Assembly: GCA_965371805.1 (NCBI GenBank)
Contig: CBDUZW010000094.1
Span: forward strand, 1 to 13,079
From: JAOZTV01 sp965371805
Lineage (GTDB): Bacteria; Acidobacteriota; Aminicenantia; UBA2199
DNA length: 13,079 nucleotides
Direction of reading: 5' to 3'
Shown here: one piece after another, positions 1 to 8,426 of the stretch
How the letters are laid out: the number at the start of each line of letters is the position of its first letter
How positions within the stretch are numbered: position 1 is the stretch's first letter
The notes under the pieces: model-generated
What the model was told of the DNA's origin: nothing
The model's database searches: none
Seen by the model: the letters and a program-made list of their open reading frames with translations, nothing else
Program-made: the position numbers and the translations under genes

Positions 1-151
1 CTTTAAATCTACTTAATCCCTTCATTTTCTTTCATGCTTCTTTTGTCATTACCATAACTCATATTAAAGCTTATATCATAATTCAATATCAATTACAATT
101 AATTTATTGAAGTAGATAATTCGTTCTTTTTCTTTTTATATATAATGTTTT

Positions 152-994
152 ATGATAAAATTAATTATGTTCCAAAGTTCAGAAATTGTTGAAAAAAATG
201 TGACAAATAAGTCTGGAAAGAAAAATGCTGGTTTAAAAAAAAAATGGGAAGTTCATAAATTATTTGATGTCCCCCTTGATGCACTAACTATTGAGGATCT
301 ACATGACTACATCTTATATTTAGTTAAAGAAAAAAAACATGAATATGTTTTGAATGTGAACATAAACTGCTTTAATATAATTAACTCTAATCCTAAACTA
401 AAAAATATGTTTCAGGCTTCAAAACTCACTTTTTTGGATGGGGATGGCGTTCGATTGGGCCTCAGGCTTTTGGGAATGAAAAGCCCTGCAAAGATTACTT
501 ATGCGAGATGGATCAAGAAATTTGCAAAATTCAGTTCAAGAAATAGTTTAAACTGGTATCTGCTTGGTGATACAGAGATAACAGTTGCAAAGGCCAGAGT
601 AAATCTCAAGATAGAATTTCCTGATCTGAAAATTTCGGGAACGCATCATGGCTTTTTTGATATAAATGAATCAGAAAATGTCATAAACGATATAAATATG
701 TGCAGTCCTGATATATTGATAGTTGGGATGGGAATGCCCAGGCAGGAGCTATGGCTTTTAAATAACTGGGATAAGATCCCAGATGTAGGTTGTGCTCTTA
801 CAGGTGGTGCAGTACTTAAATATCTGTCTGGAGAAGCCCGGCAAACGCCATCTTTCTTTAGTTCTTTAAAGTTGGAATGGTTTTTTCGTTTTCTCCATGA
901 CCCCAGTCGGTTATTTAAGCGATATTTTATTGGAAACATTTTGTTTTTTGTTCGCCTGATTTTATGGAAGATCGGAATAAAAAAACATGAATAA
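152..994 (+). CDS. WecG/TagA/CpsF family glycosyltransferase (GT26)
   Basis: This 280-residue protein probably transfers a sugar from a nucleotide donor to a lipid-linked acceptor at the inner face of the membrane, as GT26 enzymes do in enterobacterial common antigen, teichoic acid or exopolysaccharide synthesis. The GT26 core starts near residue 38. It shows the DGDGV segment at 96-100, where Asp96 matches the conserved family Asp, then VGMGMPRQELW at 191-201, and the basic/aromatic tail EWFFRFLHDPSRLFKRY at 242-258, which in the family forms the membrane-associating C-terminal region. About 37 N-terminal residues precede the core and may be extra. A TATAAT lies only 6 nt before this ATG and no Shine-Dalgarno is visible, so the in-frame ATG at 167 is an alternative start. 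The methyltransferase follows 75 nt downstream on the same strand, suggesting one glycan operon. The donor and acceptor cannot be told from sequence. Confidence 0.9.
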   Translation: MIKLIMFQSSEIVEKNVTNKSGKKNAGLKKKWEVHKLFDVPLDALTIEDLHDYILYLVKEKKHEYVLNVNINCFNIINSNPKLKNMFQASKLTFLDGDGVRLGLRLLGMKSPAKITYARWIKKFAKFSSRNSLNWYLLGDTEITVAKARVNLKIEFPDLKISGTHHGFFDINESENVINDINMCSPDILIVGMGMPRQELWLLNNWDKIPDVGCALTGGAVLKYLSGEARQTPSFFSSLKLEWFFRFLHDPSRLFKRYFIGNILFFVRLILWKIGIKKHE

Positions 995-1069
995 TGTTGG
1001 AAATCAGATTTTATTTAATTAAATTCATGAGTGAAATTTCAACTATTAATATAGTAACAGGGAAATATA

Positions 1070-1777
1070 ATGTCAATATATGAAAACAAAAAATATTTGA
1101 GTGAAAACGAGTCATGGCATGTAGAAGATTCACCATGGAAGGCAGCTCAGGTTTTAAAAATATTTAAAAAAAATAAAATCATATCCGGGAAAAATACGAT
1201 TTGTGAAGTCGGATGTGGCGCTGGAGAAATAATCGTACAGTTGTCATCTCTACTTTCTGAAGATATATTATTTACAGGATATGATATTTCTTCTCAATTA
1301 GGGGAGTTCTGGAAAGAAAGAGAAAACAGCAGGATCCATTTTAAACAGCAGGACTTTTTGCAGACAAAAGAGACATATGACGTTTTGTTATTAATAGATA
1401 TTGTTGAGCATATTGAAGATTATATTGGATTTATCAGGAAAATAAAAGAGAGAGCTGTCTATAAAGTTTTTAATTTTCCTCTTGAAATATTTGCGTTAAA
1501 AGCTTTATTTGGAAATAAATTTCTGGATAGCCGAGAAAAATATGGACATATACATTATTTCAATAAAGATATTTGCCTGGCAATTCTAAAGGAGTTAGAT
1601 TTTGAGATTATTGATTTTTTTTATGCTCCAAGAGCCATTGATCTTTCATCGACTACATCAAGCATCTCTCCACTGTCAAGAATGGGAAAACTTCCCCGGG
1701 TTTTATTGTCTAAAATCAGTGTCGATTTTACAGCAAAACTCCTTGGAGGATACTCTTTTTTTATTCTTGCAAAGTAA
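1070..1777 (+). CDS. Class I SAM-dependent methyltransferase
   Basis: This 235-residue soluble protein has a Rossmann-fold methyltransferase core. Motif I is CEVGCGAGE at 45-53 (SAM-binding glycine loop), followed by the acidic end of strand 2 in YDIS at 71-74, an acidic QQDF at 92-96, and the strand-4 motif LLLIDIVEH at 106-114, typical of the Methyltransf_11/23 group. The C-terminal half, with FNFPLEIFALKALFG and YGHIHYFN, resembles methyltransferases found in glycan and lipid clusters, where the His-rich loop follows the catalytic core. The ATG at 1070 has a purine-rich AGGGAAA about 5 nt upstream. It lies directly after the GT26 glycosyltransferase, so a role in methylating a sugar or lipid carrier of the same surface polymer is inferred. 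The substrate is unknown; small-molecule O- or C-methylation is as likely as any other. Confidence 0.8.
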   Translation: MSIYENKKYLSENESWHVEDSPWKAAQVLKIFKKNKIISGKNTICEVGCGAGEIIVQLSSLLSEDILFTGYDISSQLGEFWKERENSRIHFKQQDFLQTKETYDVLLLIDIVEHIEDYIGFIRKIKERAVYKVFNFPLEIFALKALFGNKFLDSREKYGHIHYFNKDICLAILKELDFEIIDFFYAPRAIDLSSTTSSISPLSRMGKLPRVLLSKISVDFTAKLLGGYSFFILAK

Positions 1778-1842
1778 TTTGTTTTAAAATTAATATTATA
1801 CTAATATTTATAAATCCAGGATGGTTTGTTATAGTCGATAAA

Positions 1843-1858
1843 CCTTTACAAGTAAAGG
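1843..1858. repeat. Palindrome over the gyrB -35 box
   Basis: CCTTTAC-AA-GTAAAGG is a 16-bp inverted repeat with perfect 7-bp arms, and it covers the -35 box. It may be an operator for a repressor or activator of the gyrase operon. As RNA from upstream transcription it could also form a hairpin followed by only four T residues, which would be a weak terminator for the preceding methyltransferase gene. The sequence alone does not decide between these. Confidence 0.5.
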
Positions 1859-1873
1859 GTTTTGCTGTATAAT
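1845..1873 (+). promoter_or_regulatory. sigma70-like promoter of gyrBA
   Basis: TTTACA (1845-1850) and a perfect TATAAT (1868-1873) are separated by 17 nt, the optimal spacing. Transcription would start near 1880, leaving a leader of about 110 nt before the gyrB start. A second TATAAT at 1888-1893 has no good -35 box. The motif match is direct; promoter activity is inferred. Confidence 0.65.
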
Positions 1874-1978
1874 TAGACATGAAATTTTATAATGTTTTTG
1901 TAAAAAAAAATATAAAATTTTATTGATGTCCGGATCAGGTTTTTCTGTGAGAAATATGCGGGTCCGGGTGATATTATT

Positions 1979-1983
1979 GGGAG
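1979..1983 (+). promoter_or_regulatory. Ribosome binding site that fixes the gyrB TTG start
   Basis: GGGAG lies 6 nt before the TTG at 1990. No in-frame ATG exists upstream of TTG before the TGA stop at 1969, and the next in-frame ATG (residue 37, inside the conserved RPAMYIG motif) is too late. The TTG start is therefore well supported. Confidence 0.7.
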
Positions 1984-1989
1984 ATAATT

Positions 1990-4419
1990 TTGGATACTCA
2001 AAAAGATAAAGAGATAGAAAATCAAGAGGAAAATGGATATGATGGAAGCAGTATAAAAGTTCTTAAGGGACTTGAAGCTGTCAGAGTCAGGCCTGCAATG
2101 TATATAGGCAGTACAGGAGTTTCCGGTCTGCATCATTTGGTATATGAAGTTGTTGATAATTCGATTGATGAGGCAATGGCTGGATATTGTGACAGGGTTG
2201 ATGTTATCATACACTTTGATAATTCGGTTACTGTTTCGGATAATGGTCGAGGTATACCTGTTGATATACATGAGGAAGAGGGAAAGTCAGCAGCTGAGGT
2301 TGTTATGACGACTCTGCATGCAGGTGGTAAATTTGACAGTGATTCGTATAAGGTTTCCGGTGGTCTTCATGGTGTCGGGATCTCAGTGGTAAATGCACTG
2401 TCTTCAACCCTTGACCTTGAAATAAAAAGAGATGGCGCAATTTATTTCCAAAAATATGAGATAGGAATTCCGGCTGCTGAATTTAAGAAGATTGGAAAGT
2501 CTGATAAAACCGGTACAAAGGTTACTTTCTGGCCTGATGATGATATTTTTGAAGTGACTGAATATGATTATAGTATTTTAAGTAAGAGATTAAGAGAACT
2601 TGCTTTTTTGAATAAAGGAATAACCATCGCGTTAAAGGATGAAAGAAGTGATAAAAATGATCTTTTCTGCTATGAGGGTGGAATTATTGAATATGTTGAA
2701 TACCTCTGTGGAACAAAAGAGACGATACACGACGTCCCAATATTCTTAACAGCTAAAAAAGATGATACCGAAATCGAGATCGCATTTCAATATGTAAATT
2801 CCTATAACGAAAACCTTCTCTCTTTTGTAAATAATATAAATACACATGAAGGTGGTACGCATTTAACTGGATTTAAAGGCGCTATTACAAGAACTATAAA
2901 TAATTATGCTCAGACCTATAACCTGAGTAAGGATTTTAAAGGAAGTTTTTCAGGTGATGATGTTCGAGAAGGGCTTGTGGCTGTTATATCAGTAAGGGTT
3001 ATAGAGCCTCAATTTGAAGGACAAACTAAGGCAAAACTGGGGAACTCTGAAGTTAAGGGTCAGGTTGAATCATCTGTTAATGAAAAACTCATGGAGTTTT
3101 TAGAAGAAAATGCCCCTATTGCAAAACAAATTATTGGAAAGGCTTTGGTTGCTGCTCAGGCAAGGGAAGCTTCGAGAAAGGCAAAGGACCTGATAAGAAA
3201 GACAAGTTTGCTGGAATCAACCTCACTTCCGGGAAAGTTAGCTGATTGTCAGTCAAAGGACCCTGCCTTAAGTGAAATATATGTGGTTGAGGGTGATTCT
3301 GCCGGTGGTTCTGCAAAACAGGGAAGAGACAGAAAATATATGGCTATTCTGCCTTTAAAAGGTAAAATTCTCAATGTCGAGAAGGCAACGGCTTCAAAAA
3401 TGCTCGAAAACATGGAAATTAAAACAATTATTGCTGCTCTGGGTGTTGGTATCGGGGAGGAAAATTTTAATATAGAAAAACTTCGTTATCATAAAATAAT
3501 AATCATGACAGATGCTGATGTTGACGGTTCTCATATAAGAACACTTATTCTTACTTTCTTTTTCAGACATATGAAAGCGCTGATTGAGAGAGGTTTTGTC
3601 TATCTGGCTCAGCCGCCACTTTTTCTGGTGAAAAAAGGAAAATCCAAAACCTATATAAAAAATGAGAAAGACTTGGAAAATTACCTATTAAAGAAAATAA
3701 CAGAAGAGGCTGTTCTCCATTTTGAAGAGAATGAAGAAGAGAAAACAATAGAGGGAAAAGAGTTAAGAAAATTTGTAAAATTAATAAATAAAAAAACAAA
3801 GATGATTAAAGAGCTGGAAAAAAGAGGTATGCCTCAAAATTTAATTACGCTTTTAATTGAGTTAATTAAAGATGAGGAGAGCTTAAAAGACAAAAAAGTA
3901 ACAGAGGAAATTCTGGAGAAGTTAAAAGAAGAGGATAATTGTAAAAGAGCTGAGATGAATTTTGATGAAGAGTATTCAATTTATACCATTGATCTGGGTT
4001 ATGAGTTAAATGGTGTTACAATGAATAAAATAATTGACTGGGATTACCTGACCGGTCCGGAATTTTCTAAAGTCAATGATGCATATGAAAAATTGAAAGA
4101 GTATCCTCTTCCGCCATATAACGTAAAAATTGGTGCAGATGAGACAATAATAGAAGATAAGGATGAACTGGTTGATCATCTTTTTGAGAGAATCAAAAAG
4201 GGACTTTATATACAGAGGTATAAGGGGCTTGGGGAAATGAACCCTGTTCAGCTATGGGAAACAACGATGGATCCGGAGGCAAGAACACTTCTACGGGTTG
4301 ATATTAACGATATTGTTGAAAGTGAAATGGTTTTTGATACATTGATGGGTAGCGATTCTGCAAAGAGAAGGGAGTTCATCCTTGAAAATGCATTAAATGT
4401 TAAAAACTTAGACGTTTAG
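1990..4419 (+). CDS. gyrB: DNA gyrase subunit B
   Basis: This is the ATPase subunit of DNA gyrase, which with GyrA introduces negative supercoils using ATP. The 809-residue length matches the long GyrB class. The GHKL ATPase domain (about 20-240) shows Glu53 (general base), Asn57, DNGRGIP at 84-90 with Asp84, and the lid GGLHGVG at 124-130. The transducer domain follows. The TOPRIM domain has EGDSAGG from Glu434 and DADVD at 508-512 for Mg2+ binding. Residues about 560-735 form the insertion typical of Proteobacteria and some other Gram-negatives and absent from the roughly 640-residue GyrB of Firmicutes. The C-terminal QRYKGLGEMNP motif begins at 742. Translation starts at TTG. gyrA begins 9 nt after the stop, so the two form an operon. 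Adjacency to a full-length gyrA argues against parE. Confidence 0.98.
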   Translation: MDTQKDKEIENQEENGYDGSSIKVLKGLEAVRVRPAMYIGSTGVSGLHHLVYEVVDNSIDEAMAGYCDRVDVIIHFDNSVTVSDNGRGIPVDIHEEEGKSAAEVVMTTLHAGGKFDSDSYKVSGGLHGVGISVVNALSSTLDLEIKRDGAIYFQKYEIGIPAAEFKKIGKSDKTGTKVTFWPDDDIFEVTEYDYSILSKRLRELAFLNKGITIALKDERSDKNDLFCYEGGIIEYVEYLCGTKETIHDVPIFLTAKKDDTEIEIAFQYVNSYNENLLSFVNNINTHEGGTHLTGFKGAITRTINNYAQTYNLSKDFKGSFSGDDVREGLVAVISVRVIEPQFEGQTKAKLGNSEVKGQVESSVNEKLMEFLEENAPIAKQIIGKALVAAQAREASRKAKDLIRKTSLLESTSLPGKLADCQSKDPALSEIYVVEGDSAGGSAKQGRDRKYMAILPLKGKILNVEKATASKMLENMEIKTIIAALGVGIGEENFNIEKLRYHKIIIMTDADVDGSHIRTLILTFFFRHMKALIERGFVYLAQPPLFLVKKGKSKTYIKNEKDLENYLLKKITEEAVLHFEENEEEKTIEGKELRKFVKLINKKTKMIKELEKRGMPQNLITLLIELIKDEESLKDKKVTEEILEKLKEEDNCKRAEMNFDEEYSIYTIDLGYELNGVTMNKIIDWDYLTGPEFSKVNDAYEKLKEYPLPPYNVKIGADETIIEDKDELVDHLFERIKKGLYIQRYKGLGEMNPVQLWETTMDPEARTLLRVDINDIVESEMVFDTLMGSDSAKRREFILENALNVKNLDV

Positions 4420-4428
4420 GATAAAAAA

Positions 4429-6909
4429 ATGGATACAGAAAACAAACAATTAGATTATATAGAACAAGTTACAATTGAAAATGAGATGAGGGAGTCTTAT
4501 CTCGCTTACTCGATGAGTGTAATAATCGGCAGGGCGATTCCGGATATTCGAGATGGATTAAAGCCGGTACATAGAAGAACACTATTTTCGTTACACCAAA
4601 CGGGCACCCAATATAATAAGCCTTATAAAAAATCTGCCAGAATTGTTGGTGATGTTATAGGTAAATACCATCCTCATGGAGATCAGGCTGTTTACGATAC
4701 TCTTGTAAGAATGGCTCAGGATTTTTCATTAAGATATCCATTAGTTGATGGGCAGGGTAACTTTGGTTCAATTGATGGTGATCCTCCGGCTGCAATGAGA
4801 TATACAGAGGTTAGACTTCAAAAGATCTCCAATGAGCTTCTGGGCGATCTGGATAAAAATACAGTAGATTTTATACCAAACTATGATGGATCAATGTCTG
4901 AACCGGAAATTTTTCCGGCCTTATTACCCGTCTTATTGATCAATGGAAGTTCTGGAATTGCTGTTGGTATGGCAACTTCTATTCCTCCTCATAATGTCGG
5001 GGAGCTGATAGATGCATTTATCTATTTTGTTGATAATAGAGATACTACTATTGCCGAGCTGTTAAATATAGTCAAGGGACCTGATTTTCCAACAGGCGGA
5101 TTTATTTATGGCAAGGAAGCTATTCGATCAGCCTATGAAACTGGCAGAGGAACAGTACTTGTAAGATCAAAAGCTATAATAGAAACTGATAAAGCCGGGA
5201 AACAGAAAATTATTATCAATGAAATTCCTTATCAGACAAATAAGGCTAGAATACTGGAAAACATTGCCAATCTTGTAAAAATCAAAAAAATTGAGGGTAT
5301 ATCCGATCTGAGAGATGAATCTGACAGAGATGGTATGCGTGTCGTAGTTGAAATAAAAAGAGATGAGATAGCGGAGGTTGTGTTAAATAGTCTGTTTAAA
5401 TATACTCAACTTCAAAGTACCTTCTCTATCAATTTACTGGCAATTGTAAATAAACAACCCAAACAGTTTAATCTGATTGAATACTTCAATAATTTCCTGG
5501 GACATAGAAAAGAGGTCATAAGAAGAAGATCTTTATTTGAGTTGGAAAAAGCAGAGAGAAGGGCTCATATCATTGAAGGACTGAAGATTGCGATGGACCA
5601 GCTTGATCTGGTTATAAAGATAATTAGAGGATCTAAGAATAAGGAAGCGGCAAAGATTCAATTGATGGAAAAATTACCTCTTTCAGATCTCCAAACTACT
5701 GCGATTCTTGATATGCAATTATATAAACTAACGGGTCTTGAAATTGAAAAACTTGAAGCTGAATATCAGGAATTAATGAAGATTATTAACTACCTGAGAG
5801 AATTATTGTCAAATCACCAGATGATGCTTGACCTGATAAAAGAAGAACTGGAAAAAGTAAAAGAAACTTATTCAGATAAACGAAGAACAGTCATAATTGA
5901 CCATGAACTTTCTGATATAAATAAAGAAGACCTTATAAAGGATGAAAGCTTTGTAATTCTGTTCACAAAACAAGGTTATATTAAAAGAACAACCCTAAGC
6001 TCATATAAAGTCCAAAATAGAGGAACGATGGGCAAAAGAGGATTTGGTCTTAAAGATGAGGATATGATATTTAAGGTTTTTGTTGCTTCAGCTCATGATT
6101 ATATTCTGGTTTTTACTGAGAAAGGCCGAATGTTCTGGGTAAAAGCATATGATATACCACAGGGTGAGACAACCGGAAGAGGAAAACCTATAAACAGGAT
6201 CATTGGTATTGCTGAGGATGAAAAAGTCTGCTCTGTTATCAGAGTAAGAAACTTTGATGAAGATAAATTTATTATGCTTTTCTCAAAGAAGGGATTTGTG
6301 AAAAAAATGCCGTTATCATCATTTTCAAGACCCCGTGCAAATGGAATTATTGTTGCCAAAGTTCCTGAGGATGACACTCTTTTTGAAGCAAGAATAACAG
6401 GTGGAGACAATGAGGTGATTCTGGGTACAAATCTTGGAAAAGCGATAAAATTCAATGAAAAAAATGTAAGACCTATTGGAAGAAATGCCAGAGGAGTAAC
6501 CGGTATAAGAATGTCAAAAGAGGATTACCTTGTCGGGGCCGATGTTGTTGATGGAGAGATCAATACAATTCTGACTGTTACTGAAAATGGGATAGGAAAA
6601 AAATCTGACCTTTCACTTTATAGACTTCAAAACAGGGGTGGTAAGGGTGTTATTAATATGAAGATTAATGAGAAAAACGGGAAAGTAATTGGTCTGGTAA
6701 CTCTTATGGAAAATGATGACCTGATGTTGTCTTCTAAAAACGGCGTATTAAATAAACAGAGTTCAAGTCAGATGAGATCACAGGGTCGTGCTACCCAGGG
6801 TATGAAGATATTAAAATTGCGTGGTGGTGATAAATTGGTCTCAATTACAAAGATTGCTCACATTGATCTACCTGATGATGATGAAATCATAGACGAAGAA
6901 GAGGAATAG
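4429..6909 (+). CDS. gyrA: DNA gyrase subunit A
   Basis: This 826-residue protein is the DNA breakage-reunion and wrapping subunit of gyrase. The winged-helix and tower regions include SARIVGDVIGKYHPHGD (69-85) and the catalytic Tyr125 in AAMRYTEVRL. A coiled-coil segment and DNA gate lie around 370-500, and a six-bladed beta-pinwheel runs from about 505 to 810. An acidic tail ends the protein. An AGGA overlapping the gyrB stop codon acts as Shine-Dalgarno. Two departures are visible. Residue 86, equal to E. coli Ser83 in the quinolone-resistance region, is Gln, while Asp90 (E. coli Asp87) is kept. The first-blade GyrA-box reads QNRGTMG (529-535) rather than the canonical QRRGGKG, and a closer match, QNRGGKG, lies in a late blade (734-740). 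The pairing with gyrB and the full pinwheel favour GyrA over ParC. Confidence 0.97.
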   Translation: MDTENKQLDYIEQVTIENEMRESYLAYSMSVIIGRAIPDIRDGLKPVHRRTLFSLHQTGTQYNKPYKKSARIVGDVIGKYHPHGDQAVYDTLVRMAQDFSLRYPLVDGQGNFGSIDGDPPAAMRYTEVRLQKISNELLGDLDKNTVDFIPNYDGSMSEPEIFPALLPVLLINGSSGIAVGMATSIPPHNVGELIDAFIYFVDNRDTTIAELLNIVKGPDFPTGGFIYGKEAIRSAYETGRGTVLVRSKAIIETDKAGKQKIIINEIPYQTNKARILENIANLVKIKKIEGISDLRDESDRDGMRVVVEIKRDEIAEVVLNSLFKYTQLQSTFSINLLAIVNKQPKQFNLIEYFNNFLGHRKEVIRRRSLFELEKAERRAHIIEGLKIAMDQLDLVIKIIRGSKNKEAAKIQLMEKLPLSDLQTTAILDMQLYKLTGLEIEKLEAEYQELMKIINYLRELLSNHQMMLDLIKEELEKVKETYSDKRRTVIIDHELSDINKEDLIKDESFVILFTKQGYIKRTTLSSYKVQNRGTMGKRGFGLKDEDMIFKVFVASAHDYILVFTEKGRMFWVKAYDIPQGETTGRGKPINRIIGIAEDEKVCSVIRVRNFDEDKFIMLFSKKGFVKKMPLSSFSRPRANGIIVAKVPEDDTLFEARITGGDNEVILGTNLGKAIKFNEKNVRPIGRNARGVTGIRMSKEDYLVGADVVDGEINTILTVTENGIGKKSDLSLYRLQNRGGKGVINMKINEKNGKVIGLVTLMENDDLMLSSKNGVLNKQSSSQMRSQGRATQGMKILKLRGGDKLVSITKIAHIDLPDDDEIIDEEEE

Positions 6910-6968
6910 AATAAATATTTAAATTAATTATTTAGCTAAAAGGGGACAATTCTTTGCGTAGGGTTTTT

Positions 6969-6995
6969 TAGAATAGTGCCTTTTGGCATGTTCTA
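6969..6995. repeat. Imperfect hairpin between convergent genes
   Basis: TGCC-TTTT-GGCA (6977-6988) is nested inside TAGAA/TTCTA (6969-6973 and 6991-6995). A second outer pair, CGTAG (6957-6961) with CTACG (6993-6997), competes for the same right arm. It sits in the 144-nt gap between the ends of gyrA and the transporter gene. No T run follows it on either strand, so it is not a classical terminator; it could help end transcription or be a decayed repeat. Confidence 0.35.
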
Positions 6996-7053
6996 CGAGA
7001 CGGGCATGATATTTCTGGAAGATAATTACTAATTTATGTTTTTTTATATATAT

Positions 7054-8355
7054 TTAAAGAAGTTTTTTAATTGAAAAATGCAAATATGTATTGGATACGA
7101 GCCTTCCTATTACATAAGCGCTCGCAGCAGCTACAGCGCCAATCATATTCATATAAGAGATTGTAACGACCAAAACGGCAACAATTACTCCGACTTCTAG
7201 AAATGTTGCATTTGAGAGGAGAATTGTTTTTTTATTATTTACAATAAATGCTCTTTGAAAAGATATCCATACTGACAGAACAGGCAATATTACCATTATC
7301 CGGGTAGGGATAACAGAAAAACCGGTTAATTCAATTGATAATCCTGAAATTATATGATACCAGACATAGGAGAGGGGAGTAAAGGCGATAATAAAGAGGA
7401 TGACAAAAACTAAGAGTCCGAGGCTTGAGGCAAATTTTTTAAGTATTTTATAGCCTTCATTATTTTTACCCATAAATGCAATGCCAACCTCCTGAAAGGA
7501 TAATCCCATGCTTCGAAATAAGAAGATCAGAGCATTTACTGCCGGCAGGACTGCAAGAGAGTCAATCGGGTTTTTACTTTTACCTATAAAAAATGTCACA
7601 ACCGGATGAATGCCCAGTGATAGTATTGTTGTCAATGAGAGGGGGAAATAAAAACTCATTATACTTCTGTATGTTAAAGGAGTCTGTTCCTCTTTTAGCT
7701 CTTTATTATAAATTATTTTTTTTATACTTTTAATGACCATAAGTCTTATTGCTATTCCTTCTAAAACTACTCCTATAGTCAATGCAGCTGCTCCGGTATA
7801 AGAACCTTTTGCATTTAATAGATATAAAATAACAGCAGAGCTGCTCATAGAAATTAACCGTACCATGGTTCCATATGCAACTTTTTTTGTCAGGTTATCC
7901 CTGATCAATATGCCCTGATAGAATCTTCGGAATCCTATGGCAGCAGGCCAGGGAAGGAATATTAATGTTGAGATATAGCTTAATCGTGCTATTTCATGAG
8001 GCAAAGAGATCAATGTCTCAGCAAAGTAATAAAAAAATGAGGGAATAAGAAGAATAAGCATTGCAACAGTTATTAATATATTTAAAATAAGGGAAAAACT
8101 TCTGAGCTTGTAATATGATCTTTTGCCTTTAACCAGGCTTAGCGAAGCCGTCATAAGCATAATTATTGGTGATTCAAATATAAGTGCAATAGCAAAGGCA
8201 ATACCAAAGGCGGCAAGATTATGTTTTGCCTCATCCAGGCGTGCAACAATAGCTGTAAGAAATGGCTGCTCAATGGCCATCATTATCCATGTTGATGCAA
8301 GAGGCAACCAGAAGAAAAAAATGGTTTTTAAACTATTGTCGTCTTTTTTTTTCAT
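7054..8355 (-). CDS. Polytopic membrane transporter, MATE/MOP superfamily, ANKH-like
   Basis: This 433-residue integral membrane protein has about 12 hydrophobic segments in two similar halves, the layout of MATE and other MOP-superfamily exporters. The first half opens with FFFWLPLASTWIMMAIEQP and the second with IMSFYFPLSLTTILSLGIHP (about 229-248), each resembling a first transmembrane helix of a repeat. Several stretches, such as the SFxxPL opening of the second half and a late PTRIMVILPV-type segment near 348, resemble the ANKH (progressive ankylosis) family as remembered, which handles ATP/pyrophosphate or citrate efflux in animals. Bacterial members have no firmly assigned substrate. 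No Shine-Dalgarno is visible before the ATG; M1 is chosen because it leaves a short charged lead before helix 1. It reads in the same direction as the redox operon, but 120 nt of hairpin repeats separate them, so co-transcription is doubtful. Confidence 0.75.
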   Translation of the reverse strand: MKKKDDNSLKTIFFFWLPLASTWIMMAIEQPFLTAIVARLDEAKHNLAAFGIAFAIALIFESPIIMLMTASLSLVKGKRSYYKLRSFSLILNILITVAMLILLIPSFFYYFAETLISLPHEIARLSYISTLIFLPWPAAIGFRRFYQGILIRDNLTKKVAYGTMVRLISMSSSAVILYLLNAKGSYTGAAALTIGVVLEGIAIRLMVIKSIKKIIYNKELKEEQTPLTYRSIMSFYFPLSLTTILSLGIHPVVTFFIGKSKNPIDSLAVLPAVNALIFLFRSMGLSFQEVGIAFMGKNNEGYKILKKFASSLGLLVFVILFIIAFTPLSYVWYHIISGLSIELTGFSVIPTRIMVILPVLSVWISFQRAFIVNNKKTILLSNATFLEVGVIVAVLVVTISYMNMIGAVAAASAYVIGRLVSNTYLHFSIKKLL

Positions 8356-8393
8356 GTTTATTTTAATATTGATTTATGAACAATGTTTTGTAT

Positions 8394-8416
8394 GGGCAAT
8401 CCCTATGTGATTGCCC
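8394..8416. repeat. GC-rich palindromic intergenic repeat, unit 1
   Basis: GGGCAATC-CCTATGT-GATTGCCC is a perfect 8-bp inverted repeat with a 7-nt loop, much richer in G and C than its surroundings. It resembles short dispersed palindromes found in many copies in some environmental bacteria; that is inferred from pattern, since this window holds one copy. Confidence 0.55.
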
Positions 8417-8426
8417 GTTTACTTTC

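Noticed and set aside
1..110. Short open stretches at the left edge: a plus-strand tail ending at 110 and a minus-strand ATG at 25-23 reading off the edge.
   Set aside because: Both are too short and too low in complexity to call; no ribosome site or recognisable motif. Treated as intergenic.
646..939. Minus-strand ORF inside the glycosyltransferase gene.
   Set aside because: It is antisense to a clear GT26 coding frame and has no family resemblance or ribosome site.
1873..2271. Minus-strand 132-codon ORF over the gyrB promoter and 5' end.
   Set aside because: It overlaps conserved GyrB coding sequence; its composition is that of an antisense shadow.
1990..6909. Topoisomerase IV (parE-parC) instead of gyrase.
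   Set aside because: The full six-blade C-terminal domain with box-like motifs, the long GyrB insertion and the end-to-end match to GyrB and GyrA favour gyrase.
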